From assembly GCF_032391395.1 (NCBI RefSeq), contig NZ_CP135916.1, forward strand, positions 310,001 to 374,000: DNA of 64,000 nucleotides. Reading direction: 5' to 3'. The DNA comes from Sphingomonas sp. Y38-1Y (lineage in GTDB: Bacteria; Pseudomonadota; Alphaproteobacteria; Sphingomonadales; Sphingomonadaceae). How positions within the stretch are numbered: position 1 is the stretch's first letter; each line of letters opens with the position of its first letter. The position numbers and the translations under genes were made by a program. The notes below the pieces were generated by a model. It ran no database searches, was not told the DNA's origin, and saw nothing but the letters and a program-made list of their open reading frames with translations. Positions 9,488-17,664 of the stretch are shown here, in pieces.

Positions 9488-9882
9488 GACGCCGGCGCCG
9501 CGAAGTGGAACGGGCCCCAGCCATTGCCGTCCGGATCCTCGAAGGCGCGCGAATAGACGCCGCCCTCGTCCTCGGCGCCGTGAAGCTCGCGCCCGCCCGC
9601 CGCCACCGCCGCGGCGATCATCGCGTCCACCGCCTCGCGGCTCTCCAGCATCAACGCCATCAGTGCGCCGGCCTCGATCCGCGGGTCGATCAGCCGCTTG
9701 GGGCTCATCGCCGCAAATGCTTCCCGCTGCATCAGCATGATGCGGATCGCCTCGGACCAGATCATCGCGGCGTGGTTCTCGCCCGAAAACGCCGGATCGC
9801 GCTCGAACCCGATCGCGGCATAGAAGTCGGCGGCGCGGCCGGCATGCTCAACGGGCAGGCTGATATAGATGGTGCGGGTCAT
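9484..9882 (-). CDS. VOC family (glyoxalase-like) protein
   Basis: A 132-residue VOC protein beginning MTRTIYISLPV, with AADFYAAIGF and a C-terminal YSRAFEDPDGNGWGPF. It is clearly paralogous to the gene just upstream (FVNLPV, FYEAIGF, YSRAFADPDGH). The start at 9882 is chosen because it matches the paralogue and lies 4 nt after its stop. The ligand is unknown; proteins of this subgroup are often annotated as lactoylglutathione-lyase-like without evidence. Confidence 0.9.
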   Translation of the reverse strand: MTRTIYISLPVEHAGRAADFYAAIGFERDPAFSGENHAAMIWSEAIRIMLMQREAFAAMSPKRLIDPRIEAGALMALMLESREAVDAMIAAAVAAGGRELHGAEDEGGVYSRAFEDPDGNGWGPFHFAAPAS

Positions 9883-9886
9883 GGGC

Positions 9887-10321
9887 TCAGGCCGGCTCGG
9901 CGGCGAACGCAGTCTGCGCCGCGGCCATGTCCATGAACATCGGCTCGTAGATGTGGCCGTCGGGGTCAGCAAAGGCGCGGCTGTACATGAAGCCCATGTC
10001 CTGCGCCGCGCGCACGTCGGCAGTACCGCCGTTCGCCGCCGCCGCCTCGGTCACCGCATCCACCGCCTCGCGGCTGTCGAAGGAAAGGCAGATCAGCGTC
10101 TGCGCCGCGCGGTGAGCGTCGCCGATCGCATGTCCCTCGGGCAGGAAGCCGCGGAAGAAGTCGTGCGCCAGCAGCATCACGCTGATCTCGTCCGACCACC
10201 CCATCGCCGACGCGTTCTCGTTCGAGAACATCTCGTTCTTGATGAAGCCGATCGCCTCGTAAAAGGCGGTCGCCCCCGCCACGTCCGCCACCGGCAGGTT
10301 CACGAAGATCATCTTGGCCAT
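9887..10321 (-). CDS. VOC family (glyoxalase-like) protein, first gene of the operon
   Basis: A 144-residue VOC protein: MAKMIFVNLPVADVAGATAFY, then SREAVDAVTEAAAANGG and MYSRAFADPDGHIYEPMFMD. The start ATG at 10321 has GAGGGAGCGG upstream. It heads the leftward eight-gene operon and is divergent from the HxlR regulator whose start is 69 bp away, so the two probably share a control region. Confidence 0.92.
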   Translation of the reverse strand: MAKMIFVNLPVADVAGATAFYEAIGFIKNEMFSNENASAMGWSDEISVMLLAHDFFRGFLPEGHAIGDAHRAAQTLICLSFDSREAVDAVTEAAAANGGTADVRAAQDMGFMYSRAFADPDGHIYEPMFMDMAAAQTAFAAEPA

Positions 10322-10353
10322 CGTCCGCTCCCTCGTTTCCGAATCACTCCACA

Positions 10354-10382
10354 TTGACGAACCTGCCCGTTGAGGTTATTAA
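10354..10382 (+). promoter_or_regulatory. Candidate sigma-70-type promoter of the HxlR gene
   Basis: A -35 box TTGACG at 10354-10359 is followed, after exactly 17 bp, by TATTAA at 10377-10382. This would place the transcription start only about 1-2 nt before the ATG at 10391. No ribosome-binding site precedes that ATG, so a leaderless mRNA is predicted. The gap is also the likely operator region for the divergent VOC operon. Confidence 0.55.
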
Positions 10383-10390
10383 AAGCAACC

Positions 10391-11062
10391 ATGAAGTTAG
10401 AAAATGTAACTGCGTCTAATTCGAAGCGCTGGTACGACGACGCCTGCGGCACCGCGCTGGCGCTGGAGATCGTGGGCGAGCGCTGGGCGCTGCTCATCAT
10501 GCGGGAGCTCGCCTTCGGCCCGCGCCGCTTTTCGGAGATCAAGGCGAACCTGCCCGGCATCAGCGCCAACGTGCTGACCCAGCGGCTCCAGGGCCTGGAG
10601 GGGACGGGCGTGCTGACGCGGCGAACGCTGCCGTCGCCCGCCAACGTCCAGGTCTATGCGCTCACCGACTGGGGACTCGAATCGCTTCCGCTGATGCGCG
10701 ATCTCGGCCGCTGGGCCGCTCGCTCGCCGCGCCACGATCCGTTCGCCTTCATGTCGCCGGCGTCGGCGATGATGTCGCTCCAGACGCTGGTCGATCCGGC
10801 CAAGGCGCAAGACATCGATCTCGCTATGGCGTTCCGCTTCCCGGCCGACGGCTTCGTCGTTCGCGCGCATGAAGGCCGGATCGACGTCATCCGGGGCGAG
10901 GGCGACGCCATGGCGACCTTTGCCGGCGACACGATGCAGATGCGCGTAACGATCTATGGCAAGGCGCCGTTCGGCGACCCGCGCGGGATGGAAGTGACCG
11001 GCGACCTCGCTGCCGCCGCCACCTTCGCCGACCTGTTCCGGCTGCCGGAGAAGGTGGCCTGA
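10391..11062 (+). CDS. HxlR-type winged-helix regulator with C-terminal SCP2-like domain
   Basis: A 223-residue protein. Residues ~13-105 form an HxlR HTH ([42 protein letters not shown]), with the conserved Cys at 19. Residues ~125-220 resemble the SCP2 sterol-carrier-like domain that often follows HxlR HTHs in alphaproteobacteria. The start at ATG 10391 is chosen over a TTG at 10370 because it begins the family domain and suits the promoter. It probably senses a small hydrophobic ligand or redox signal and controls the divergent VOC/GST/SRPBCC operon (inference). Confidence 0.92.
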   Translation: MKLENVTASNSKRWYDDACGTALALEIVGERWALLIMRELAFGPRRFSEIKANLPGISANVLTQRLQGLEGTGVLTRRTLPSPANVQVYALTDWGLESLPLMRDLGRWAARSPRHDPFAFMSPASAMMSLQTLVDPAKAQDIDLAMAFRFPADGFVVRAHEGRIDVIRGEGDAMATFAGDTMQMRVTIYGKAPFGDPRGMEVTGDLAAAATFADLFRLPEKVA

Positions 11063-11070
11063 TCTCCACC

Positions 11071-11138
11071 CCGTTCGCCCTGAGCTGGTCGAAGGGCGTG
11101 TTCCAGGGCACGTGCTTCGACAAGCTCAGCACGAACGG
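11071..11138. repeat. REP-like inverted repeat (CCGTTCG...CGAACGG family)
   Basis: It is bounded by CCGTTCG (11071-11077) and CGAACGG (11132-11138). The internal arms GAGCTGGTCGAAGGGCGTG and CACGTGCTTCGACAAGCTC pair imperfectly. It is the same family as the elements at 40547-40627 and 60385-60494, with related ends at 30178 and 35016. It lies downstream of the HxlR gene and upstream of cobS. Confidence 0.8.
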
Positions 11139-11235
11139 TCGAGACGAAACCCCACTCCCCGCCCCCAAGTCCCGTTTGCGTCGGCGCGATCAGCCCTTAT
11201 GTGACCGGGACACCCCGTTCCGACAGGCTTTCTTC

Positions 11236-12240
11236 ATGACCGACCTCGCCAACACCCAGCCCGACAGCCGGCAGACGACCCTGCTCGACGCGCCCGACAA
11301 GACGGTGAGCGTTCGCGAGCTGTTCGGCATCGACGTCGACATGGAGGCGCCCGCGTTCAGCGAGGCGGACGAGCGCGTCCCTGACCTCGACCCCGCTTAT
11401 GTGTTCGATCCGGACACCACGCTCGCGGTGCTGGCGGGGTTCGCGCACAATCGCCGCGTGATGATCCAGGGCTATCACGGCACCGGCAAGTCGTCGCACA
11501 TCGAACAGGTCGCCGCCCGCCTCAACTGGCCGTGCATCCGCATCAATCTCGACGCGCATATCAGCCGCATCGACCTGATCGGCCGCGACGCGATCGTGCT
11601 CAAGGACGGGCAGCAGGTTACCGAATTTCGCGAGGGCCTGCTCCCCTGGGCACTCCAGACGCCGACCGCGCTCGTGTTCGACGAATACGACGCCGGCCGG
11701 CCGGATGTGATGTTCGTGATCCAGCGCGTGCTGGAGACCGAGGGCAAGCTGACCCTCCTCGACCAGAACCGCGTCATCCGCCCCAACCCGTGGTTCCGCC
11801 TGTTCGCGACCGCCAACACCGTGGGCCTCGGCGACACGTCAGGCCTCTACCACGGCACGCAGCAGATCAATCAGGGGCAGATGGACCGCTGGAACGTGGT
11901 CGTGACGCTCAACTATCTGCCCGCCGCGATCGAGGCGCAGATCGTGCTCGCCAAGTCGGGCGAGTATGACAAGCCGGGCGGCAAGCAGGCGGTCGAGAAC
12001 ATGGTCCGCGTGGCCGAGCTGACGCGCCGCGGCTTCATCAACGGCGACATCTCGACGGTGATGAGCCCGCGCACCGTCATCACCTGGGCACAGAACGCGC
12101 TGATCTTCGGCGATGTCGGCTTCGCCTTCCGCCTCTCCTTCCTCAACAAGTGCGACGAGGCGGAGCGGGCCTTGGTGGCCGAATATTATCAGCGCGTGTT
12201 CGGCAAGGATCTGCCCGAAAGCGTCGCCAAAAAGGCATGA
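11236..12240 (+). CDS. cobS: Cobaltochelatase subunit CobS (AAA+ ATPase)
   Basis: A 334-residue MoxR-like AAA+ subunit of the aerobic CobN-CobS-CobT cobaltochelatase, which inserts Co2+ into hydrogenobyrinic acid a,c-diamide. The Walker A motif is GYHGTGKS at residues 79-86. The Walker B-like segment is [14 protein letters not shown], and sensor 1 is LFATANT. The characteristic N-terminal [18 protein letters not shown] is present. The start is ATG 11236; a frame open further upstream would be read through the REP repeat. Its partner CobT lies 3.3 kb downstream, while CobN is not in the window. Confidence 0.95.
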   Translation: MTDLANTQPDSRQTTLLDAPDKTVSVRELFGIDVDMEAPAFSEADERVPDLDPAYVFDPDTTLAVLAGFAHNRRVMIQGYHGTGKSSHIEQVAARLNWPCIRINLDAHISRIDLIGRDAIVLKDGQQVTEFREGLLPWALQTPTALVFDEYDAGRPDVMFVIQRVLETEGKLTLLDQNRVIRPNPWFRLFATANTVGLGDTSGLYHGTQQINQGQMDRWNVVVTLNYLPAAIEAQIVLAKSGEYDKPGGKQAVENMVRVAELTRRGFINGDISTVMSPRTVITWAQNALIFGDVGFAFRLSFLNKCDEAERALVAEYYQRVFGKDLPESVAKKA

Positions 12241-12248
12241 CCGCGAAC

Positions 12249-12286
12249 GCCATCAAGACATAAACAATCCTTTATGTCTTGGTGGC
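12249..12286. promoter_or_regulatory. 16-bp-arm palindrome, candidate operator of the MetE-like gene
   Basis: Arms 12249-12264 and 12271-12286 are inverted copies with one T/G mismatch. The core is AAGACATAAA-caatcc-TTTATGTCTT. It is strikingly AT-rich for this genome and lies 43 bp upstream of the MetE-like start. No T-run follows, so it is unlikely to be the cobS terminator. A dimeric repressor site, for example of an ArsR-family methionine-cycle regulator, is a plausible inference, but no regulator gene is adjacent. Confidence 0.6.
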
Positions 12287-12329
12287 GACGCTCTAGGAAC
12301 GCCGCCTGTTCTTCTTGAGGAGGCGTTCC

Positions 12330-13454
12330 ATGACCACGACCCGCCCGCCGTTCCGCGCCGACCATGTCGGCAGCCTGCTGCGCCCCGCCTATCTGGCCGA
12401 GGCGCGTGAGGCGTTCGCCGCCGGCACGCTGCCCGCCGACGCCTATGTCGAGGTCCAGAACCGTGCGGTGCGCGAGATCATCGCGCTTCAGGAGGATGTC
12501 GGCCTCATCGGCATCACCGATGGCGAGGCGCGCCGCGACACCTGGCACATGGATTACATCTACCAGATCGGCGGCATCTCGAAGCGAGAGACCGACATGA
12601 AGGTGCGCTTCCACAATGCCGGCGGCGACATCGAATGGACGCCCGCCAAGCTCCACGTCACCGACAAGCTCAACCTTCCATCGACGATCTTCGCCGACGC
12701 CTTCACCTTCCTGAAGGAGAACGTCAGCCGCGGCGTGCCCAAGCTGACCATCCCCAGCCCGTCGATGGTGCATTATCGCGGCGGTCGCGAGGCGGTGGAC
12801 GCGGCGGTCTATCCCGACCTGGAGGCATTCTACGCCGACCTGTCGGCGGTCTATGCCGAGGAGATTGCCGGGCTCGGCGCGCTCGGCTGCACCTATCTCC
12901 AGCTCGACGACACCAGCCTTGCCTATCTCAACGATCCCGCACAGCGCGCGATGATCGCCGCGCAGGGCGAGGATGCCGACACCCAGCACGAAACCTATAT
13001 CCGCATCATCAACGACGCCGTTCGCAACCGCCCGGCGGGGATGACGATCACCACCCATCTGTGCCGCGGCAACTTCCGGTCGAGCTGGGTCGCCTCGGGC
13101 AGCTACGACCATGTCGCCGACGCGCTGTTCAACACGCTCGACGTCGACGGCTATTTCCTCGAATTCGACGACGAGCGCTCGGGCGGGTTCGAGCCGCTCC
13201 GGCTGCTGCCCAAGGGCGAGAAGCGCGTCGTCCTCGGCCTGCTCACCACCAAGCATGGCGAACTCGAGGATGCCGACACGATCAAGCGCCGCATCGACGC
13301 CGCCGCCAAGTTCGCGCCGATGGAGCAGCTCTGCCTCAGCGCGCAGTGCGGCTTCTCCTCGACCAAGGAGGGCAACGACGTCACCCCCGACCAGCAGCGC
13401 GCCAAGCTCGAGCTGATCGTCGAGATCGCCCAGGACATGTGGGGCGAGCTTTAG
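12330..13454 (+). CDS. MetE C-terminal-domain-like (cobalamin-independent methionine synthase family) zinc methyltransferase
   Basis: A 374-residue single-domain protein, half the size of true MetE (~750). It matches the catalytic barrel: RADHVGSLLRP at the start, then likely zinc ligands His243 and Cys245 (THLCRGNF), Glu278 (YFLEFDDE) and Cys340 (SAQCGFSS). It lacks the MetE N-terminal folate-helping half, so the methyl donor and acceptor are uncertain; it may be a thiol methyltransferase rather than a methionine synthase. A TTGAGGAGG ribosome site precedes the ATG. The stop codon TAG is created by the left end of the adjoining MITE. Confidence 0.88.
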   Translation: MTTTRPPFRADHVGSLLRPAYLAEAREAFAAGTLPADAYVEVQNRAVREIIALQEDVGLIGITDGEARRDTWHMDYIYQIGGISKRETDMKVRFHNAGGDIEWTPAKLHVTDKLNLPSTIFADAFTFLKENVSRGVPKLTIPSPSMVHYRGGREAVDAAVYPDLEAFYADLSAVYAEEIAGLGALGCTYLQLDDTSLAYLNDPAQRAMIAAQGEDADTQHETYIRIINDAVRNRPAGMTITTHLCRGNFRSSWVASGSYDHVADALFNTLDVDGYFLEFDDERSGGFEPLRLLPKGEKRVVLGLLTTKHGELEDADTIKRRIDAAAKFAPMEQLCLSAQCGFSSTKEGNDVTPDQQRAKLELIVEIAQDMWGEL

Positions 13455-13719
13455 GGTCTGTACTCGATCACAACAGGGATCGTGATCGCCCGTGGAAGAC
13501 CATCGACGAGGAGCGCAGCGCAGTCGGGTAGCTGCGCTACCCGCAAGCAAGCGACGACGCTCGATGGTCTTGCACGGGCGACCGCTTCGCGGCGGGCGGC
13601 TTTTGGCGCAGGGCGGCGTCGCGCGTCGGTCACGATGTGACCACATCGCTCCCTCCTTGCTTCTAGCCCCGCGCTAAAATCCGCTCCGTCACGACCCTGT
13701 TGTGATCGAGCACAGACCC
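13454..13719. mobile_element. 266-bp MITE with 25-bp terminal inverted repeats and TTA target duplication
   Basis: The ends 13454-13478 and 13695-13719 are inverted copies with a single mismatch, starting GGGTCTGT and reading GATCACAACAGGG inward. TTA flanks both sides (13451-13453, 13720-13722), a clean 3-bp target duplication as made by IS5-like elements with TNA targets. Inside are an 11-bp inverted pair (13496-13506 / 13561-13571) and an 8-bp hairpin (13525-13543). There is no transposase reading frame, so it is a non-autonomous element that would need a transposase in trans. Confidence 0.8.
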
Positions 13720-13750
13720 TTAAGCCCGCCCCGTCCCGAGCCATGTCGCG

Positions 13751-14767
13751 TCAGCGCCAGCCGAGCGCCGGCGCGACATGCTCGGCGATCGACGACAGGA
13801 CATGCGCGTTATAGTCGACGCCCAGCTGGTTGGGCACCGTCAGCAGCAGCGTATCCGCCTCGGCGATCGCCTCGTCCGCGCGTAACTGCTCGATCAGCCG
13901 GTCGGGCTCGTCGGCATAGGAGCGGCCGAAGACCGCGCGCATGTCGTCGATGATGCCGATCTGGTCGCTGCTGTCGCCGCGGCCGAAATAGGCCCGGTCG
14001 GTGTCGTTGACGATTGCGAAGATCGATCGCGACACCGATACGCGCGGCGTGCGCGAATGCCCCGCCGCCTTCCACGCCTCGCGATAGGCGCGGATCTGCC
14101 GCGCCTGCTGGATGTGAAAGGGTTCGCCGGTCTCGTCGGCCTTCAGCGTCGAGCTTTGCAGGTTCATGCCCTGCTGCGCCGCCCACACCGCCGTCGCGTT
14201 GGAAGCGGAGCCCCACCAGATGCGATCGCGCAGGCCCGCCGAATGCGGCTCGATGCGCAGCAGCCCCGGCGGGTTCGGGAACATCGGCCGCGGATTGGGC
14301 CGCGCAAAACCCTCGCCCTTCAACAGGTCGAAGAACACCTCGCCATGGCGGCGGCCCATATCGGCCTCGCTCTCGCCCTCGGCGGGCGCGTAGCCGAAAT
14401 GGCGCCAGCCCTCGATCACCTGCTCGGGCGAGCCGCGGCTGATGCCGAGCTGGAGCCGCCCGCCGCTGATGAGATCCGCGGCCCCCGCATCCTCGACCAT
14501 ATAGAACGGGTTCTCGTACCGCATGTCGATGACGCCGGTGCCGATCTCGATCCGGCTGGTGCGCGCGCCGACCGCGGCGAGCAGCGGGAAGGGCGAGGCG
14601 AGCTGCCGCGCGAAATGGTGGACGCGGTAATAGGCGCCATCAATGCCGATTTCCTCGGCGGCGACCGCCAGGTCGATCGATTGTAGCAGCACGTCGGCCG
14701 CCGACCGCGTCGCCGATCCGCGCGCGTCGGACCAGTGCCCGAAGGAAAGAAAGCCGATCTTCTTCAT
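13751..14767 (-). CDS. LLM class (luciferase-like) flavin-dependent oxidoreductase
   Basis: A 338-residue bacterial luciferase-fold protein: KIGFLSFGHWSDARG at the start, IEIGTGVIDMRYENPFYMVEDA, and GGRLQLGISRGSPEQVIEG. Family members are FMN- or F420-dependent monooxygenases or reductases. The substrate is unknown. The start is ATG 14767 (MKKIGF); an in-frame ATG at 14824 would add 19 poorly conserved residues. It is convergent with the MetE-like gene, with the MITE between them. Confidence 0.93.
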   Translation of the reverse strand: MKKIGFLSFGHWSDARGSATRSAADVLLQSIDLAVAAEEIGIDGAYYRVHHFARQLASPFPLLAAVGARTSRIEIGTGVIDMRYENPFYMVEDAGAADLISGGRLQLGISRGSPEQVIEGWRHFGYAPAEGESEADMGRRHGEVFFDLLKGEGFARPNPRPMFPNPPGLLRIEPHSAGLRDRIWWGSASNATAVWAAQQGMNLQSSTLKADETGEPFHIQQARQIRAYREAWKAAGHSRTPRVSVSRSIFAIVNDTDRAYFGRGDSSDQIGIIDDMRAVFGRSYADEPDRLIEQLRADEAIAEADTLLLTVPNQLGVDYNAHVLSSIAEHVAPALGWR

Positions 14768-14895
14768 GTCGTCATATCCCGTCACGGTCCGCGCCTGGCG
14801 CGAACCCTTGTCATGGTGCGACATGGGTTGGGGTCGACGATTTGGCAAAGCGGCCGAGCCTGAGCGGCACCCGCCATCTTCGCCTACCACTCTGT

Positions 14896-14951
14896 GATTC
14901 CGTAACTTTGGCTCGGGCTGCCGATACATCAAACACTGCGTTTACGGAATC
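14896..14951. repeat. 10-bp inverted repeat GATTCCGTAA / TTACGGAATC upstream of the LLM gene
   Basis: The perfect arms 14896-14905 and 14942-14951 are separated by 36 bp, in the 200-bp gap between the secreted hypothetical gene and the LLM oxidoreductase (both leftward). Spaced operator half-sites or a long-loop hairpin are both possible. Nothing else recognisable was seen in this gap. Confidence 0.35.
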
Positions 14952-14967
14952 GATCTTCCGTTCCGCT

Positions 14968-15429
14968 TCACAGCCCCCGCTTTCCGAAGCTTCGCACCGG
15001 TCGCGCGATGGGTGCCGGCGCCTCGGGCCCAGGCGCGATGTATTCCGGCTCCAGAATCCGCAGCCGCGCTTCGGTGCGCGGATCGGGCGGCCGCCATTTC
15101 TGCACCGGCGGCTCGTGATAGTCGTAGATCTTCTCGACCTTCGGGCCGTTGTTGCGAAGAATGTGCGCGAGCACCAGCCGGGCGATGACGAAGATCAGCC
15201 CGACCGGAATGAACACGAACTCGAAGCTGCCGCCGCCCAGGAAGCCGCCCTTTGGCTTGATCGAGCCGCGAGAGGCCTCGACCGCTTCCTGATCGACGGG
15301 CCGCTCGGTTTCGCCCCAGCCGCCGCGCGACGGATCGTTGGCCGTCGTCAGCGGCGTGCGGGTCTGCGCCGCGAGCGGTGACGCCGCGGCCAGCCCCAAT
15401 GCCAACGCAAAGCTCCACCCGAGTCGCAT
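14968..15429 (-). CDS. Secreted or membrane-anchored hypothetical protein
   Basis: A 153-residue protein of unknown function. It has a clear signal peptide (MRLGWSFALALGLAAASPLAAQ, cleavage after AQ at ~22), then a second hydrophobic helix (FEFVFIPVGLIFVIARLVLAHIL, ~75-97) and a Pro-rich, positively charged tail. It may be a cell-envelope protein exposed on one side of the inner membrane. The start at 15429 is chosen for the signal peptide; the frame is open to 15531. It is divergent from cobT, about 100 bp away. Confidence 0.8.
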   Translation of the reverse strand: MRLGWSFALALGLAAASPLAAQTRTPLTTANDPSRGGWGETERPVDQEAVEASRGSIKPKGGFLGGGSFEFVFIPVGLIFVIARLVLAHILRNNGPKVEKIYDYHEPPVQKWRPPDPRTEARLRILEPEYIAPGPEAPAPIARPVRSFGKRGL

Positions 15430-15530
15430 CGCCGTCGCCCCCGCCGATCGTCGCACACCGATCGCAAGGCTGGCATCGCGCCGAAACCCTATTATTTGGA
15501 TAAGACCCCCCACAGGACCCGACCTTACCA

Positions 15531-17363
15531 ATGGCCAATCAGACCCCGATCGACCGCTTTCGCGACGTGCTCGCCGGCACCGCGCGTGCGATCTCGGGCG
15601 ATGGAGAGGTCGAGCTTGCCTTCAGCGCGGACTCGCCCGCGCAATCGGGCCGCAACATGAAGGTGCCGATGCCCGCTCGCGCGCTGCCCGCGGATCAGGT
15701 GGCGGAAGCGCGCGGCTTCGCCGATGGATTCGCGCTTCGCCTGCGCCATCACGACGCCGGCCTGCACGCGCGCGGCGCTCCGGCCGAGCCGGTTGCGCGC
15801 GCGGTCCATGACGCGGTCGAGACCGCGCGGATCGAGGCGCTGGGTGCGCGCGGCTTTGCCGGAATCGCCGACAATCTCGACGCCAGCCTCGCCATGCGGA
15901 TGCGCTCCGACCCGATCGCCCGCGCCCGCACCCGCGACGAAGTGCCGCTGTCGACCGCGGTCGGCCTGATGGTACGCGAGCGGCTGACGGGGAAGCCCGC
16001 GCCCCATACCGCCGCCGGCGGCCTGGCCCTCGTCACCGACTGGATCGAGGACAAGGCGGGTGCCGACCTCGACGCGCTCGCGCTCGCGATCGACGATCAG
16101 GCGGCGTTCGCGCGGCTGGTCGCCGACCTGCTCGCCGATCTCGAGCTCACCGAAGGCCGCATCGAGCCCGATGAGGCGGACGAGGGCGACGACGACGAAG
16201 GCGGCGACGAAGGCGACGAGGACGAGCAGGACCAGGAAGACGACCAGTCCTCCGACGGCGATGCCGAGGTCGAGGCGCGGGGCGAGCAGCGTGAAAGCGA
16301 CGATGCCGAAGGCGATGGCGAGGATCAGGATCGCGACGGCGATCCGCTCGACGACATGGACGGCGAGGATGGCGACGACGGCCAGGACGGCATGCTGCCG
16401 ACCCGGCCCAACCGTCCTTTCTCCGACTTCCCGCCACAGTTCGAATACAGCGCCTTCACGAACCAGTTCGACGAGGTCGTGGCCGCAACCGATCTGTGCG
16501 ATGCGGAGGAGCTCGACCGTCTCCGCGCCTATCTCGACCAGCAGCTCGTCCAGCTTCAGGGCATCGTCACCAAGCTTGCCAACCGGCTGCAACGACGGCT
16601 GATGGCGCAGCAGTCGCGGTCCTGGGCCTTCGACCAGGACGAGGGGCTGCTCGATGCCGCGCGCCTTGCCCGCGTGGTCGTCAATCCGATGCAGTCGCTC
16701 TCCTACAAGATCGAGCGCGACACCGATTTCCGCGACACCGTGGTCACCCTCCTCATCGACAATTCGGGGTCGATGCGCGGACGCCCGATCGGCATCGCCG
16801 CGATCAGCGCCGACATCCTCGCGCGCACGCTGGAGCGGTGCGGCGTGAAGGCCGAGATCCTGGGCTTCACCACGCGCGCGTGGAAGGGGGGCCAGTCGCG
16901 CGACGCGTGGCTCGCGCAGGGCCGCCCGCCCGCGCCCGGCCGCCTCAACGACCTTCGCCACATCGTCTACAAGGAAGCCGACGAACCCTGGCGCCGCGCC
17001 AAGAAGTCGCTCGGCCTGATGATGCGCGAGGGGCTCCTCAAGGAGAATATCGACGGTGAGGCGCTGCTCTGGGCCCACTCCCGCCTGATCGCGCGGCCCG
17101 AGGAGCGCAAGATCCTGATGGTCATCTCCGACGGCGCGCCGGTCGATGATTCGACGCTGAGCGTCAACTCGGGCAGCTATCTGGAGCGGCATCTTCGCCA
17201 GGTGATCGGCTGGATCGAGGGGCGCAGCCCCGTCGAGCTCGTCGCGATCGGCATCGGCCACGACGTGACGCGTTACTATCAGCGTGCGGTGACGATCATG
17301 GATGTCGACCAGCTCGCGGGCACGATGATCGAGCAGCTCGCCAGCCTGTTCGACCAGCCGTGA
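15531..17363 (+). CDS. cobT: Cobaltochelatase subunit CobT
   Basis: A 610-residue partner of CobS. Layout: an N-terminal helical part, an extremely acidic low-complexity linker (~residues 210-285, runs of D/E/G), and a C-terminal VWA domain with the MIDAS motif D410-x-S412-x-S414 ([10 protein letters not shown]). CobS and CobT form the chaperone-like ring complex that powers CobN in cobalt insertion. The RHH gene follows with a GTGA overlap. No other cobalamin-pathway gene is in the window. Confidence 0.95.
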   Translation: MANQTPIDRFRDVLAGTARAISGDGEVELAFSADSPAQSGRNMKVPMPARALPADQVAEARGFADGFALRLRHHDAGLHARGAPAEPVARAVHDAVETARIEALGARGFAGIADNLDASLAMRMRSDPIARARTRDEVPLSTAVGLMVRERLTGKPAPHTAAGGLALVTDWIEDKAGADLDALALAIDDQAAFARLVADLLADLELTEGRIEPDEADEGDDDEGGDEGDEDEQDQEDDQSSDGDAEVEARGEQRESDDAEGDGEDQDRDGDPLDDMDGEDGDDGQDGMLPTRPNRPFSDFPPQFEYSAFTNQFDEVVAATDLCDAEELDRLRAYLDQQLVQLQGIVTKLANRLQRRLMAQQSRSWAFDQDEGLLDAARLARVVVNPMQSLSYKIERDTDFRDTVVTLLIDNSGSMRGRPIGIAAISADILARTLERCGVKAEILGFTTRAWKGGQSRDAWLAQGRPPAPGRLNDLRHIVYKEADEPWRRAKKSLGLMMREGLLKENIDGEALLWAHSRLIARPEERKILMVISDGAPVDDSTLSVNSGSYLERHLRQVIGWIEGRSPVELVAIGIGHDVTRYYQRAVTIMDVDQLAGTMIEQLASLFDQP

Positions 17364-17611
17364 CCCCCATCGTGCCGCCGCCGGGTGGGTTCGCCGGCCC
17401 GGTCAAGCGCTCGATCACCATCGCCGGCCACGCCACCTCGATCAGCCTGGAGCCGCCCTTCTGGTCGGCGCTGGAGGCGGCGGCGGGCGAGCACGACCTT
17501 CCCCTCTCCGCGCTCGTCGCGGCGATCGACGCCGCGCGCATCGCCGCCGACGATCCGCCCAATCTGGCGAGTGCAATCCGCGTCTGGCTGTTCGCGCGCG
17601 CGACTGGTTGA
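17360..17611 (+). CDS. Ribbon-helix-helix domain protein
   Basis: An 83-residue protein with the pattern [41 protein letters not shown], a ribbon-helix-helix fold common in alphaproteobacteria (DUF4169/RHH_4-like). It starts at a GTG that overlaps the cobT stop by 4 nt, so it is co-translated with cobT. Whether it binds DNA is not known. The role beside cobT is unclear. Confidence 0.85.
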   Translation: MTPIVPPPGGFAGPVKRSITIAGHATSISLEPPFWSALEAAAGEHDLPLSALVAAIDAARIAADDPPNLASAIRVWLFARATG

Positions 17612-17664
17612 GCGCGCGCGGCGGCGCCCTATCTGTCGGCGATCCGCTTCAAAGGAGCTCCCAC

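Noticed and set aside
12241..12329. SAM- or cobalamin-type riboswitch upstream of the MetE-like gene
   Set aside because: The gap is only 89 bp and is dominated by one simple palindrome; no B12-box or multi-stem arrangement was seen.
13454..13719. Possible complete insertion sequence at the MITE
   Set aside because: Only 266 bp long, and no transposase-like reading frame in any of the six frames, so a complete IS is excluded.
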